A stretch of 64,000 bases of DNA, taken from contig WYBR01000098.1 of assembly GCA_011525805.1 (NCBI GenBank), positions 25,235 through 89,234 of the forward strand. The letters are read 5' to 3'. Numbering within the stretch: the first letter of the stretch is position 1; every line of letters begins with the position of its first letter. Made by a program: the position numbers and the translations under genes. Source of the DNA: Vicinamibacteraceae bacterium (GTDB taxonomy: Bacteria > Planctomycetota > Phycisphaerae > Phycisphaerales > UBA5793). Below, one piece after another: positions 25,608-33,871 of the stretch. The notes under the pieces are model-generated. The model saw only the letters and a program-made list of their open reading frames with translations, had not been told where the DNA came from and ran no database searches.

Positions 25608-26212
25608 CAGTAGCGGCTCGCGAGCATGGCCGGCTCCTGCCGCGCTTCGCGCAGGACCGGATTGGAGTTCTCATCGAGTTGCAGGTCGTAGAGGCTGACC
25701 GGCCGGCGTTCGACGAACCGGCGCACGTAGGTGACGACTTCGCCACCCTCGGCGGCGCTGATGCCGCGGATCTGCACGGGCAGTTCGCCAACGACGTGGG
25801 CCTGCTGGAGATACTGCGCCAGCAGCGACGTGCTCGCGGGGGCGAGAGGTTGGGCGCTCGGCACGAGCACGGAGCCGGCCCACGCCAGCCCCATGACGAG
25901 CGCGGCCGCCCAGCCGAGCATCGGCCGCCAGGAGGCAAACGAGCGCGAGGACGCGCGGCTGGTTGTCTGAACTTCGAGGGGCAACTGGACCGCGAGCGCC
26001 GGCGCCACTGCCGCGTCGAAGCCGGTCTGGAGCAGCGAGGCGCAGCGCTGCGCCTCGGCGAGGCGGCGCCACGGCTCGGCGCTGGTCGCGGCGAGCGACT
26101 GGAACTCGCTCCACGCGGCCTCGTCGGCGGCGCCGTCGACGATCGCGTCGATGAGATCGTCGAGCCGGTCGGCGGGCGGATTGGCGGCGTCGTTGCGAAG
26201 GTCTTCAGTCAT
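25607..26212 (-). CDS. Membrane protein in anti-sigma position
   Basis: A 201-residue protein with a cytoplasmic helical N-terminus (about residues 1-90, LDDLIDAIVDGAADEAAW), one transmembrane helix at about 96-118 (LGWAAALVMGLAWAGSVLV) and an 80-residue exterior domain (VVGELPVQIRGISAAEGGEVV). It starts inside the sigma-factor gene (8-base overlap). That order and topology is what single-pass anti-sigma factors show; there is no zinc motif. Assignment as anti-sigma factor is inferred from context. Confidence 0.75.
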   Translation of the reverse strand: MTEDLRNDAANPPADRLDDLIDAIVDGAADEAAWSEFQSLAATSAEPWRRLAEAQRCASLLQTGFDAAVAPALAVQLPLEVQTTSRASSRSFASWRPMLGWAAALVMGLAWAGSVLVPSAQPLAPASTSLLAQYLQQAHVVGELPVQIRGISAAEGGEVVTYVRRFVERRPVSLYDLQLDENSNPVLREARQEPAMLASRY

Positions 26213-26861
26213 GATGAACTCCTCTTCGGGACTGGGCGGCGGCCGCGGCCGCGCCGGAGGTTTCGATGGATTCGCTTGGCGTGTCGTTCTCCTCGCCTCC
26301 GTCCGAGCCGTGACGCTGCCGCCACTCGGTGCGGAGCATTCTGCGGGCGCGGCTCAGGCGCGTCTCGACGGTGGTGCGAGGCAGGTCGAGCATCTCGGCA
26401 ATCTGCGCCGACGAGAGGCCGCGCACGCAGCGGAGCAGAAGCGGTTCGCGGAACTCGAGGGGAAGCGTCATGGCGTGCTGGAGCAGGGCGGTCGCTTCGT
26501 CCGTCGTCTGGCCGCGAACTTCCGGCTCCGGGAAGCGCTCCTGCACGTAGGCGTCCTCTTCGATCGTCTGATCGCCGCGGGTCTTGAGCGAGCGGGCCGC
26601 CTCGCGGGCGATGTTGATGGCGATGCGCCGCAGCCAGGGCCGGAAGGACTGCGCCTCGCGCAGAGTGTGCAACTTGGACACGAACTTGACGGCGACGTCC
26701 TGCATGAGGTCCTCGATGTCCAGTTCCCGCGGCTTGTGAGAAAGGAGAACGGCCGCGAGCCACGGGCGATGTGCCCGCCAGAGATCGCTCTGTGCCCGGT
26801 TGTCGCCCTGCATGGCCAGGACCACCACGTGATCCGGTGCTTCCAATCCCCGATCGGGCAT
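26205..26861 (-). CDS. ECF-family RNA polymerase sigma factor
   Basis: A 218-residue sigma factor. GGAGG lies five bases before the ATG at 26861. Region 2 (RELDIEDLMQDVAVKFVSKL) lies at about residues 42-62 with RRIAINIARE after it, and region 4 (SSAQIAEMLDLPRTTVETRL, residues about 150-170) near the C-terminus. It heads the operon with the membrane protein and both PDZ proteins, an arrangement parallel to sigma-E/RseA/DegS systems but without a protease. A TACGAT box lies 80 bases upstream. Confidence 0.94.
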   Translation of the reverse strand: MPDRGLEAPDHVVVLAMQGDNRAQSDLWRAHRPWLAAVLLSHKPRELDIEDLMQDVAVKFVSKLHTLREAQSFRPWLRRIAINIAREAARSLKTRGDQTIEEDAYVQERFPEPEVRGQTTDEATALLQHAMTLPLEFREPLLLRCVRGLSSAQIAEMLDLPRTTVETRLSRARRMLRTEWRQRHGSDGGEENDTPSESIETSGAAAAAAQSRRGVHHD

Positions 26862-27008
26862 CGTTCCTCCGGATGCGCGCCGCCGCGCCGCTGGGCAGAA
26901 AAGCACGGGCGAGGGGCCGCCGGCGCGGCCGCCGGCGATCCATTCGATCGTATCACCGGGTCCGGTTGCATGGCGGCGAGGGCGGTCGGGCGTTCCCGGA
27001 CGCGGGGG

Positions 27009-27014
27009 TATGAT
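27009..27014 (+). promoter_or_regulatory. -10-like TATGAT box, probable leaderless start
   Basis: TATGAT ends eight bases before the tatC ATG at 27023. No Shine-Dalgarno sequence is visible between them. Confidence 0.4.
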
Positions 27015-27022
27015 TCGCTCCC

Positions 27023-27979
27023 ATGACCGCGCGCCCCGAAGAGTTCCGCATGCCGCTTGGAGAGCACCTTGAGGAACTGCGCGGCCGGCTGATCATCTGC
27101 CTCGTCGCCCCGCTGACCCTGGCCGTTCCAGCGCTGATTTTCGGGAAGCCGATTCTCGCCTGGCTCCTGCGGCCGATCCAGGCGGCGATGACGGATGCAG
27201 GGCTGGTCGGGCGCCTGCAACTGCTCAGCCCGATGGAGCCGCTGGTTTCCTACTTCAAGATCGCCCTGCTCGTGGCGGTGCTCGTCGCCGCGCCGGTCAT
27301 TCTCTGGCAATTGTGGCGCTTCATCGAGCCGGGCCTCTACCAGCGCGAGAAGAAGTTCGTCTACCTGCTGCTGCCCGGGAGCGTGACGCTGCTGGTGATC
27401 GGCGTGGCGTTCAACTACTACCTCGTCTTTCCGCTCACGCTGCGGATGCTCGTCGGCTTTGCCCAAACGATGCAGCCGATCGCTTCGCTCGCGCCGCCGG
27501 AGGGGGTAACGACGCCGCCTGAGATCATCGAGAAGTTCTTCACGGCCCCCCGCTATCCCTATGACCCGCCGGAACTCAGGCCGGGCGAGTTCTACTTCAA
27601 CACGACGGTGAACCAGTTGCGGACGGTGGACGAAGAGGGGCGCTACTTCGGCATCGACGCGCAGGTGGACACGGGGTTCGCGCAGCAGTACGAGATCAAG
27701 GCGTACCTCGGCATGCTGCTGAGCATGACGGTGGCGTTCGCGCTGGCGTTCCAGTTGCCGCTCATTCTGCTGCTCATGGGGTGGATCGGGATCGTGGACG
27801 CGGCGTCGCTGCGGCGGTACCGCAAGCATGCGCTGCTCGGCTGCGCGGTGGCGGCGGCGATTCTCACGCCGCCGGACGTTACATCGCAGATCGCGCTGCT
27901 CGTGCCTCTCTATCTGCTCTACGAACTGAGCATCGTCCTGCTGTGGCTGATGCCCGGGTCGCGCGCTTCGGCCGAATAA
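27023..27979 (+). CDS. tatC: Twin-arginine translocase subunit TatC
   Basis: A 318-residue inner-membrane protein with six helices; it binds twin-arginine signal peptides and exports folded proteins. The N-terminus LGEHLEELRGRLI and the helix-1 and FIEPGLYQREKKF regions are diagnostic. Between helices 3 and 4 (about residues 155-225) there is an insertion of some 65 residues (LAPPEGVTTPPEIIEKFF and on), far longer than the short periplasmic loop of E. coli TatC (258 residues). tatA/tatB are not adjacent. Confidence 0.95.
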   Translation: MTARPEEFRMPLGEHLEELRGRLIICLVAPLTLAVPALIFGKPILAWLLRPIQAAMTDAGLVGRLQLLSPMEPLVSYFKIALLVAVLVAAPVILWQLWRFIEPGLYQREKKFVYLLLPGSVTLLVIGVAFNYYLVFPLTLRMLVGFAQTMQPIASLAPPEGVTTPPEIIEKFFTAPRYPYDPPELRPGEFYFNTTVNQLRTVDEEGRYFGIDAQVDTGFAQQYEIKAYLGMLLSMTVAFALAFQLPLILLLMGWIGIVDAASLRRYRKHALLGCAVAAAILTPPDVTSQIALLVPLYLLYELSIVLLWLMPGSRASAE

Positions 27980-28097
27980 CGCTCCGGCCGCGCGGGCCGG
28001 GGGCGGATAAAGTTGACCGGCCCGGAAAACCGCCCGTGCCGCCCGGAAAAAACGTATATCCGGCAAAGGACCTCGGACCAACCTCCGATCATCCACC

Positions 28098-28748
28098 ATG
28101 TCTGAGACTCACGCGCACAACGGGCCAAAGCGGGAGGCAGTCCTCCCCACCGCCGCGCTGCGGGCGCTCAGCAGGTGGGTGAAACGCTTGACGATTCTCC
28201 GATCCACGCCGCGCGCGCATCCGACCTCGGGTCGGGCGACGGAACGCGACCTCCGCATGATGCGGCGGGCGCTCGAACTGGCGCGGACCTCCGCGGCCGC
28301 GGATGAAGTCCCCGTCGGCGCCGTCGTCTACCGGGGCGACGAGATCATCGCCGAGGCGCACAACCTCCGCGAAGCGGTGAACGATCCGACCGGCCACGCC
28401 GAACTCATGGCGATCCGGCGCGCGGCGGAGCGCCTCAAGACGTGGCGCCTCTCCGACTGCTCGCTGGCGGTAACGCTCGAACCCTGCCCGATGTGCGCCG
28501 GGGCGATCGTGCAGGCGCGCCTGGGCCGCCTGGTCTACGGCGCGACGGATCCCAAGGCCGGGGCCGTTCACACCCTCTACAACCTGTGCTCCGATCGGCG
28601 CCTCAACCACAGCGTCGAGATCATTGCCGGGGTGCTGGCCGAGGAAGCGGGCGATCTGCTCAAGGCCTTCTTCCGCCGCCGCCGGGCCGAGAAAAAGGCC
28701 GATCGCGACGATGATCGCCCCCCATCGAGTCGGGTGCGAATTCGCTGA
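28098..28748 (+). CDS. tadA: tRNA adenosine(34) deaminase
   Basis: A 216-residue zinc enzyme that converts A34 to inosine in tRNA-Arg(ACG). The catalytic HAE motif is His100-Glu102, and the zinc cysteines are Cys130 and Cys133 in PCPMC. The sequence from about residue 54 aligns in style with E. coli TadA, so residues 1-50 are an extra basic N-terminus. A start at the tandem ATG near 28257 would give the usual length (about 165), but no ribosome-binding site marks either start. Positively charged extra sequence could help tRNA binding; that is inference. Confidence 0.92.
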   Translation: MSETHAHNGPKREAVLPTAALRALSRWVKRLTILRSTPRAHPTSGRATERDLRMMRRALELARTSAAADEVPVGAVVYRGDEIIAEAHNLREAVNDPTGHAELMAIRRAAERLKTWRLSDCSLAVTLEPCPMCAGAIVQARLGRLVYGATDPKAGAVHTLYNLCSDRRLNHSVEIIAGVLAEEAGDLLKAFFRRRRAEKKADRDDDRPPSSRVRIR

Positions 28749-28817
28749 CGCGCCGGGGTCCGAAGCGGATCGCTCCGGGCCGCAAGTGCAGGCCGGCTCG
28801 TACGTTGTGCCCGAGCA

Positions 28818-28826
28818 TGGTATACT
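28818..28826 (+). promoter_or_regulatory. Extended -10 promoter (TGG-TATACT)
   Basis: TATACT at 28821-28826 is preceded by TGG, the extended -10 motif that can replace a -35 element. It is 43 bases upstream of the HNH gene start, and GGAGG lies between, so this message should have a normal leader. Confidence 0.5.
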
Positions 28827-28869
28827 CCATGGCCGACGGATCGGCGAAGGGCCTCAGGAGGGCCGGGGA

Positions 28870-29499
28870 ATGCACGCGCATTCGATCGCTCTGGACGCCA
28901 AGGTGCTCGTTCTCAACCGCTTGTACATGGCGGTGCGCGTCATCTCCGCGCGCCGGGCGTTCCGCCTGCTCATCAAGAACCTCGCCGAGGTGATCAGCGT
29001 CGAGGACGGCAAGTACTGCAACTACGACTTCCAGACCTGGACCGACCTCGCCCAACTCCAGCAGCAGTTCGAGCGCGACCAGCACGACTGGGTGCGGACG
29101 GTGCGCTTCGACATCGCCGTGCCCCGGATCATCCGGCTGCTGGGCTACGACCGCCTGCCGCAGCAGATGGTCAAGTTGAACCGCAAGAACATCTTCGCGC
29201 GCGACCGCAACCAGTGCCAGTACTGCGGCCGGACATACGCCACGAGCGAACTGAGCATCGACCACATCATTCCCAAGAGCCAGAACGGCTCGGACACCTG
29301 GGAGAACCTCGTCTGCGCCTGCACGGGCTGCAACGCGCGCAAAGGCGGCCGCACTCCCGACCAGGCCAGCCTCACGCTGGTGCGCCGGCCCGTGCGGCCG
29401 AAGCGCAACCCGATGATCACGGTGCGCCTGGGCGACAACCGCTACGCCTGCTGGCAGACGTTCCTCGACAACGCCTACTGGTCGGTGGAACTGCGCTGA
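28870..29499 (+). CDS. HNH endonuclease-domain protein
   Basis: A 209-residue protein. An N-terminal part (residues 1-105, VLNRLYMAVRVISARRAF) precedes a zinc-finger HNH domain: Cys116-x2-Cys119, Asp131-His132, Asn146 and Cys151-x2-Cys154-Asn155. This is the widespread stand-alone HNH family often found near housekeeping genes, not a restriction system. Its biological role is not settled. GGAGG stands about nine bases before the ATG. The 3' end overlaps the convergent rpe gene by 25 bases. Confidence 0.92.
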   Translation: MHAHSIALDAKVLVLNRLYMAVRVISARRAFRLLIKNLAEVISVEDGKYCNYDFQTWTDLAQLQQQFERDQHDWVRTVRFDIAVPRIIRLLGYDRLPQQMVKLNRKNIFARDRNQCQYCGRTYATSELSIDHIIPKSQNGSDTWENLVCACTGCNARKGGRTPDQASLTLVRRPVRPKRNPMITVRLGDNRYACWQTFLDNAYWSVELR

Positions 29500-30182
29500 C
29501 GCGCTGCGGCGCGGCGAAGCGCGTCGATGGCCGCGCGGTAGTCGCTCTTCCTGAAGATGCTCGACGCGGCGGCGATGACATCGCATCCGGCCGCGCGGCA
29601 CTCGACCGCTTCCCGCGGACCGATCCCGCCGTCCATCTCCAGGCGCTGATCCGCCCGCAGCCGAGGCGCGATGACGCGGACCTTCTCAAGCACCGGGGCG
29701 ATGAAGGACTGTCCCGAGTAGCCCGGGTTCACGCTCATCACCAGCACGAGATCGACGTGCTCGATGAGCGGCAGGACGCGGGCAACGTCCGTCGGGGGAT
29801 TGACGGCGATGCCGGCCGTGGCGCCGTCGTTGCGGATGCGCAGCGCCAGTTCGCTCGCTTCCGCTCCATCGACCGCCTCAACGTGGAAGGTCAGGTGATT
29901 GGCCCCCGCCCGGACGAAAGGCTCGATGAAGAGGCCGGGATCGGTCACCATGAGATGAACGTCGATGAAGGCGTCGGGCAGGTGGCGGCGGACGGCAGCG
30001 CACATGTCCGGTCCCATCGTCAGGTTGGGCACGAAATGCCCGTCCATCACGTCGAGATGAAGCAGGTCGGCCCCCGCCTCCATCACCGCCCGGCACTCCT
30101 CGGCCATGCGCCCGAAATCGGCCGAGAGGATCGACGGAGCGATCAGCGGCAGTCGCGGAGGACGTCGAACCAGATCAGTCAT
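29475..30182 (-). CDS. rpe: Ribulose-phosphate 3-epimerase
   Basis: A 235-residue TIM-barrel enzyme of the pentose phosphate pathway that interconverts ribulose 5-phosphate and xylulose 5-phosphate. Conserved residues: APSILSADF at about 15-23, HLDVMDGHFVPN (His42, Asp44) at 42-53, His76 in DVHLMV, MSVNPGYSGQ at about 148-157 and MDGGI with Asp near 185. The ATG at 30182 has a TACGAT box five bases upstream and no ribosome-binding site. It runs convergently into the HNH gene. Confidence 0.97.
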   Translation of the reverse strand: MTDLVRRPPRLPLIAPSILSADFGRMAEECRAVMEAGADLLHLDVMDGHFVPNLTMGPDMCAAVRRHLPDAFIDVHLMVTDPGLFIEPFVRAGANHLTFHVEAVDGAEASELALRIRNDGATAGIAVNPPTDVARVLPLIEHVDLVLVMSVNPGYSGQSFIAPVLEKVRVIAPRLRADQRLEMDGGIGPREAVECRAAGCDVIAAASSIFRKSDYRAAIDALRRAAARQRSSTDQ

Positions 30183-30187
30183 GCCCG

Positions 30188-30193
30188 ATCGTA
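30188..30193 (-). promoter_or_regulatory. -10-like TACGAT box, probable leaderless start
   Basis: TACGAT on the minus strand ends five bases before the rpe ATG at 30182; there is no Shine-Dalgarno sequence. Confidence 0.45.
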
Positions 30194-30270
30194 GCGGGCC
30201 GGCGGGTGAGTTGACGGCGGCCGGTTCGCTGCGCTTTCCAGCCCGCGCCCGGGGCGACGGATGGCGCGTC

Positions 30271-30276
30271 TATCAT
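30271..30276 (+). promoter_or_regulatory. -10-like TATCAT box, probable leaderless start
   Basis: TATCAT ends five bases before the ATG at 30282 of the nucleotidyltransferase-like gene. It also decides that start over the upstream ATG at 30261, which lies before the box. Confidence 0.45.
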
Positions 30277-30281
30277 CGGGC

Positions 30282-30884
30282 ATGTCTCTTGGCGGATTCA
30301 ACTCCTCGACACTTCTTCAGCGGATGGTGGATGCCGTGGAACTTGTTCGACAGCGGCTGGTGCGCGCGGCGGGAGCGCTGCGAACTGCGGGCATCGACTA
30401 CGCCGTGGTGGGCGGCAACGCCGTCGCGGCGTGGGTCGCCACGGTCGATCGCGCTGCCGTGCGCAACACGCAGGATGTGGACATCATGATCCGGCGCCGC
30501 GACTTCAACCGGGCCAGGGTGGCGCTCGAAGGGGCGGGGTTTGTCCATCGCCGGGCGCGCGGGCTGGATGTGTTTCTCGACGATGCCGCCTCCAGCCCCC
30601 GCCAGGCCGTGCATCTCGTCTTCGCGGGTGAACTCGTCAAACCCGGCGAGCCGGCGGCGAACCCCGATGTCAAGGAGTCGATCGACGCAGGCGGCGGCGA
30701 GAACTTCCGCATTCTCAATCTCGATGCGCTGGTGAAGATCAAGTTGACAGCCTTCCGCGATGAGGACCGCACGCACTTGCGCGACCTCATCGAGGTCGGA
30801 CTCGTCGATCAATCGTGGACGAAGCGATTGCCGGCGCCTCTCGCCGAGCGCCTGCAATCGCTGCTCGACAATCCCGATGGGTGA
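30282..30884 (+). CDS. Nucleotidyltransferase-fold protein
   Basis: A 200-residue cytoplasmic protein. GGNAVAAW at residues 44-51 and NTQDVDIMI at about 62-70, with Asp65 and Asp67 as the metal pair, form the signature of the nucleotidyltransferase superfamily. Homologs of this type occur both as stand-alone proteins and as components of AbiE-like or MNT-type toxin-antitoxin pairs. The following gene starts within 20 bases and looks nuclease-like, so a two-gene system is possible. The exact activity cannot be read from the sequence. Confidence 0.82.
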   Translation: MSLGGFNSSTLLQRMVDAVELVRQRLVRAAGALRTAGIDYAVVGGNAVAAWVATVDRAAVRNTQDVDIMIRRRDFNRARVALEGAGFVHRRARGLDVFLDDAASSPRQAVHLVFAGELVKPGEPAANPDVKESIDAGGGENFRILNLDALVKIKLTAFRDEDRTHLRDLIEVGLVDQSWTKRLPAPLAERLQSLLDNPDG

Positions 30885-30900
30885 GCGCGGAGTCGGTCCA

Positions 30901-31392
30901 ATGCCGAGAGACTACAGCGGTGCGGTTTCATCGACACAGATCGGCGCGGTGGCGGAGAGTCTGGTCGCCACTCGCCTGATGGTTGCGTCTGCTGGTCGGC
31001 TGTCGCCGTACCGCCCTCTTGCTGACGATGCCGGTATTGACATTCTGATTCACGACAAGCACACCGGATGTGCCGTACCCTTGCAAATCAAGTCGAGAAC
31101 GGTCACACTCAAACGCCATCCGAACACGGTTCACTTTCAGGTTCGCTGTGCGACATTCCAATCGAGTCGAACTGCGTTGCTGCTTGCTGTGCTGCTTGAT
31201 CCGGCGACGATGACTGAGCGACGCGCTTGGCTTATTCCAATGAATCGACTCGAGAGCGTCTGCCGGCGCGGTAAGTCGAATCTGATCATGCGTTCCAGCA
31301 TTCAGATGGACTCGAAGGATCGGTATACGCAGTTCCGATGCGCAGACCTGTCGCAGGTGGCGGACCGGATCATCGCGCAAATTGACAGATGA
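30901..31392 (+). CDS. DUF4365-like protein with PD-(D/E)XK nuclease pattern
   Basis: A 163-residue protein. GAVAESLVATRLM (Glu19) at 15-27, GIDILI with Asp47 and the strand LQIKSR with Gln62 and Lys64 follow the E...D...QxK arrangement of DUF4365-type PD-(D/E)XK nuclease folds. GGAG lies eight bases before the ATG at 30901; an alternative ATG at 30877 would overlap the stop of the preceding gene. Third positions are visibly more A/T-rich than in neighbouring genes, as expected for acquired DNA. It is paired with the nucleotidyltransferase-like gene. Nuclease activity is inferred from the pattern alone. Confidence 0.75.
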   Translation: MPRDYSGAVSSTQIGAVAESLVATRLMVASAGRLSPYRPLADDAGIDILIHDKHTGCAVPLQIKSRTVTLKRHPNTVHFQVRCATFQSSRTALLLAVLLDPATMTERRAWLIPMNRLESVCRRGKSNLIMRSSIQMDSKDRYTQFRCADLSQVADRIIAQIDR

Positions 31393-31444
31393 ACAGGTGA
31401 GATTGTGTGTCGGTAAGCCTTCGGGCAACGTCATACCCTTCCCC

Positions 31445-33421
31445 ATGCCCACACCCCTCACGCTCACGGAGAAGATCGCCACGCGGTACGCCGTCGGCCT
31501 GCGGCCCGGCCAGGCGGCGCGGCAGGGGGCGATCATCACGATCCGCCCCAGGCACGTCATGACGCACGACAACACGTCGGCGGTCATGGGCAAGTTCCGG
31601 GAGATGTTCAAGCAGGGAAACGCTGATCCGCGCCTGCACGACCCACGCCAACCCGTCTTCGCCATCGACCACGACATCCAGAACACCTCGCCGGAGAACC
31701 TCGGCAAGTACGCGAAGATCGAAGCCTTTGCGCGCGGGCACGGCATCGACTTCTATCCAGCCGGCACGGGCATCAGCCACCAGGTCATGGTCGAGTACGG
31801 CTACGTCACGCCCGGCTCGATGGTGGTCGGCAGCGACTCGCACTCCAATCTCTACGGCGCGCTGTGCTGCCTCGGCACGCCGGTGGTGCGCACCGACGCG
31901 GCGTCGATCTGGGCGATCGGCACGACGTGGTGGCAGGTGCCGCGCGTCGCCCGCTGCACGCTCACCGGCAGACTTCCTCTTGGCGTCGTCGGCAAGGACG
32001 TCATCGTCGCGCTCTGCGGCGTCTTCAACAACGACGAAGTGCTCAACATGGCCGTCGAGTTCACCGGCGACGGCGTGGCGAGCCTCTCGATGGACGAGCG
32101 CTTGAGCATCGCCAACATGACCACGGAGTGGGGCGCGCTGGCCGGCATCTTCCCAGCCGACGAGGCGCTGCGCGAGTACCTCTACAGCCGAGCGGATGTG
32201 TTCGAAGGGCGCGGCGATGCGCGGCCCAAGTACACTCGCGCCGATGTCGATGCGATGTTCGAGCAGGATCTCGCGGCCGATGCCGAGGCGCCCTGGGCCG
32301 TCGATCTCACACTCGATCTCTCCACCGTCATCCCGCACGTCTCCGGGCCGGACCACGTCAAGGTGATGCGCTCGCTGCCCGAGGTGGAGCGTGAGCGGAT
32401 CCGGGTTCACAAGGCGTATCTGCTCAGTTGCGTCAACGCACGCCTGTCGGACCTGCACGATGCGGCGAAGGTGCTGCGCGGGAGAACCGTGGCGGACGGC
32501 GTCGATCTCTACGTCGCCGCCGCGTCGGCCGAGGTGCAGAGCAAGGCCGAGCATGACGGCACGTGGAAGGCGCTGATCGACGCCGGCGCTCATCCGCTGC
32601 CGCCGGGCTGCGGAACGTGCATCGGCCTGGGCGTGGGCACGCTCGAAGCCGGCGAAGTCGGCATCAGCGCGACGAATCGCAACTTCAAGGGCCGCATGGG
32701 CAGCCGCGAGGCGCAGGCGTATCTCGCCAGCCCGGCGGTCGTGGCGGCCTCGGCCGCGGCAGGGTACATCTGCGCGCCGCAGCGCTTCGACGAAGTGCGG
32801 CCGCGCTTCTCGATCACGGTTCATCCGGCCCCGGCGGGGGCGGAAGTGGAGACGCCGATCCTCGAGGGATTCCCCGAGACGGCCACGGGCCGGGCGCTCT
32901 GGCTGCCCATCGACAACCTGAACACCGACGGCATCTACTCCGGCAAACTCACCTATCGCGATGATGTGACGCCGCAGGAGATGGCCGCGGCGTCGATGGG
33001 CAACTACGACCCCGCTTTTGCCGCGATGGCGCGCCGGGGCGACATCATCGTCAGCGGCGCCAACTTCGGCACCGGCTCGTCGCGCGAGCAGGCGGCCACC
33101 TGCCTCGTGATGCTCGGCATCCGCTGCATCATCGCCGCGTCCTTCAGCGAGACGTACAAGCGCAACGCGTTCAACAACGGCTTCCTCGTCTTCGAGTGCC
33201 CCGACTTCGTCGAGAGCCTGCGCGCGGCGCACGCGGGGACCAGGGCGCTGACCATCGACGCGGGCGAGGTGACGATCGACTTCCGCCGCTCGCGCCTCAC
33301 GCATGGCGGCCGGGCCTATTCGTTCGTTTCGCCGAGCGAAACGGCCCAGGAACTCATCATCGCCGGCGGGGCGGAGAACGTCGTGAAGCGGAGGCTGGCG
33401 GACCTTTCGTCCCGGGAGTGA
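31445..33421 (+). CDS. Homoaconitase-like aconitase-family hydratase, fused large and small domains
   Basis: A 658-residue [4Fe-4S] enzyme with both the catalytic domains (residues 1-440) and the swivel domain (about 485-655) in one chain. Cluster cysteines are Cys329 in LLSCVNAR, Cys389 and Cys392 in PPGCGTCIG; the swivel has GTGSSRE at 542-548. Text such as HDIQNTSPENLGKYAKIEAF, VVGSDSHSNLYGALCCLGTP and LSIANMTTEWGALAGIFP resembles fungal homoaconitase (Lys4) more than bacterial aconitase. It would hydrate homoaconitate in lysine synthesis, but 3-isopropylmalate or citrate could be the real substrate. No other lysine gene is adjacent. The ATG at 31445 fits; a start at 31382 would add 21 residues. 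Confidence 0.88.
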   Translation: MPTPLTLTEKIATRYAVGLRPGQAARQGAIITIRPRHVMTHDNTSAVMGKFREMFKQGNADPRLHDPRQPVFAIDHDIQNTSPENLGKYAKIEAFARGHGIDFYPAGTGISHQVMVEYGYVTPGSMVVGSDSHSNLYGALCCLGTPVVRTDAASIWAIGTTWWQVPRVARCTLTGRLPLGVVGKDVIVALCGVFNNDEVLNMAVEFTGDGVASLSMDERLSIANMTTEWGALAGIFPADEALREYLYSRADVFEGRGDARPKYTRADVDAMFEQDLAADAEAPWAVDLTLDLSTVIPHVSGPDHVKVMRSLPEVERERIRVHKAYLLSCVNARLSDLHDAAKVLRGRTVADGVDLYVAAASAEVQSKAEHDGTWKALIDAGAHPLPPGCGTCIGLGVGTLEAGEVGISATNRNFKGRMGSREAQAYLASPAVVAASAAAGYICAPQRFDEVRPRFSITVHPAPAGAEVETPILEGFPETATGRALWLPIDNLNTDGIYSGKLTYRDDVTPQEMAAASMGNYDPAFAAMARRGDIIVSGANFGTGSSREQAATCLVMLGIRCIIAASFSETYKRNAFNNGFLVFECPDFVESLRAAHAGTRALTIDAGEVTIDFRRSRLTHGGRAYSFVSPSETAQELIIAGGAENVVKRRLADLSSRE

Positions 33422-33427
33422 CCGATC

Positions 33428-33871
33428 ATGCTCATCGACCACCTGCTCGGCGGGGAGAATGCGGGCGAGGTGCGGCGGTTCCGCATCGGCCTGGGGCTGT
33501 TCATTCTCTGCGGCGTCGCGCTCTTCAAGTCCTGCTCGGAACTGAAACTCTCGATCTGGGGCCGCGAGGCGACGGCCACCGTCGTCCGCGCCGAACCGTC
33601 AAAGTACAACGACGACGGCCAGTACCTGACCTTCACCTTCCGCGACGACGCAGGGACGCGGCACACGGTCGAGCGGACCGTGCACGGGCTCGAGCGGATC
33701 ATCGAGTCGCCGCAGGAAGTCGGCGTCGTCTATCGCCGCGGATTGGAGCGCCAGGCGGTGCTCGCGGAGGAGCGCAGCATGTACTGGCCGACGATTCTCG
33801 GGCTGTTCATGGTGGGCGGGGTAGTGTGGTTCATCTTCGAGTGGCGAGCGGCGAAGGCGGGCGAGTTGTAG
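33428..33871 (+). CDS. DUF3592-type membrane protein
   Basis: A 147-residue protein with two membrane helices (about residues 20-38 and 119-138) around a beta-rich exterior domain (GREATATVVRAEP, then YLTFTFRDDAGTRHTVERTV). The pattern TATVV followed by a beta-strand pair and a G..V.V.Y segment is that of DUF3592. It begins six bases after the homoaconitase stop, so the two are cotranscribed. Function of the family is unknown. Confidence 0.82.
   Translation: MLIDHLLGGENAGEVRRFRIGLGLFILCGVALFKSCSELKLSIWGREATATVVRAEPSKYNDDGQYLTFTFRDDAGTRHTVERTVHGLERIIESPQEVGVVYRRGLERQAVLAEERSMYWPTILGLFMVGGVVWFIFEWRAAKAGEL

Noticed and set aside
27983..28000. Terminator after tatC
   Set aside because: CCGGCC-GCGCG-GGCCGG forms a short stem but is not followed by a T-run; it is likely a chance palindrome in GC-rich DNA.
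26468..28099. 543-codon reverse open frame across tatC into the sigma gene
   Set aside because: It runs opposite to tatC and in another frame of the sigma gene; the text is Arg/Gln-rich and non-protein-like.
31370..33442. 690-codon reverse open frame opposite homoaconitase
   Set aside because: Antisense shadow of a gene with all cluster cysteines and the swivel motif.
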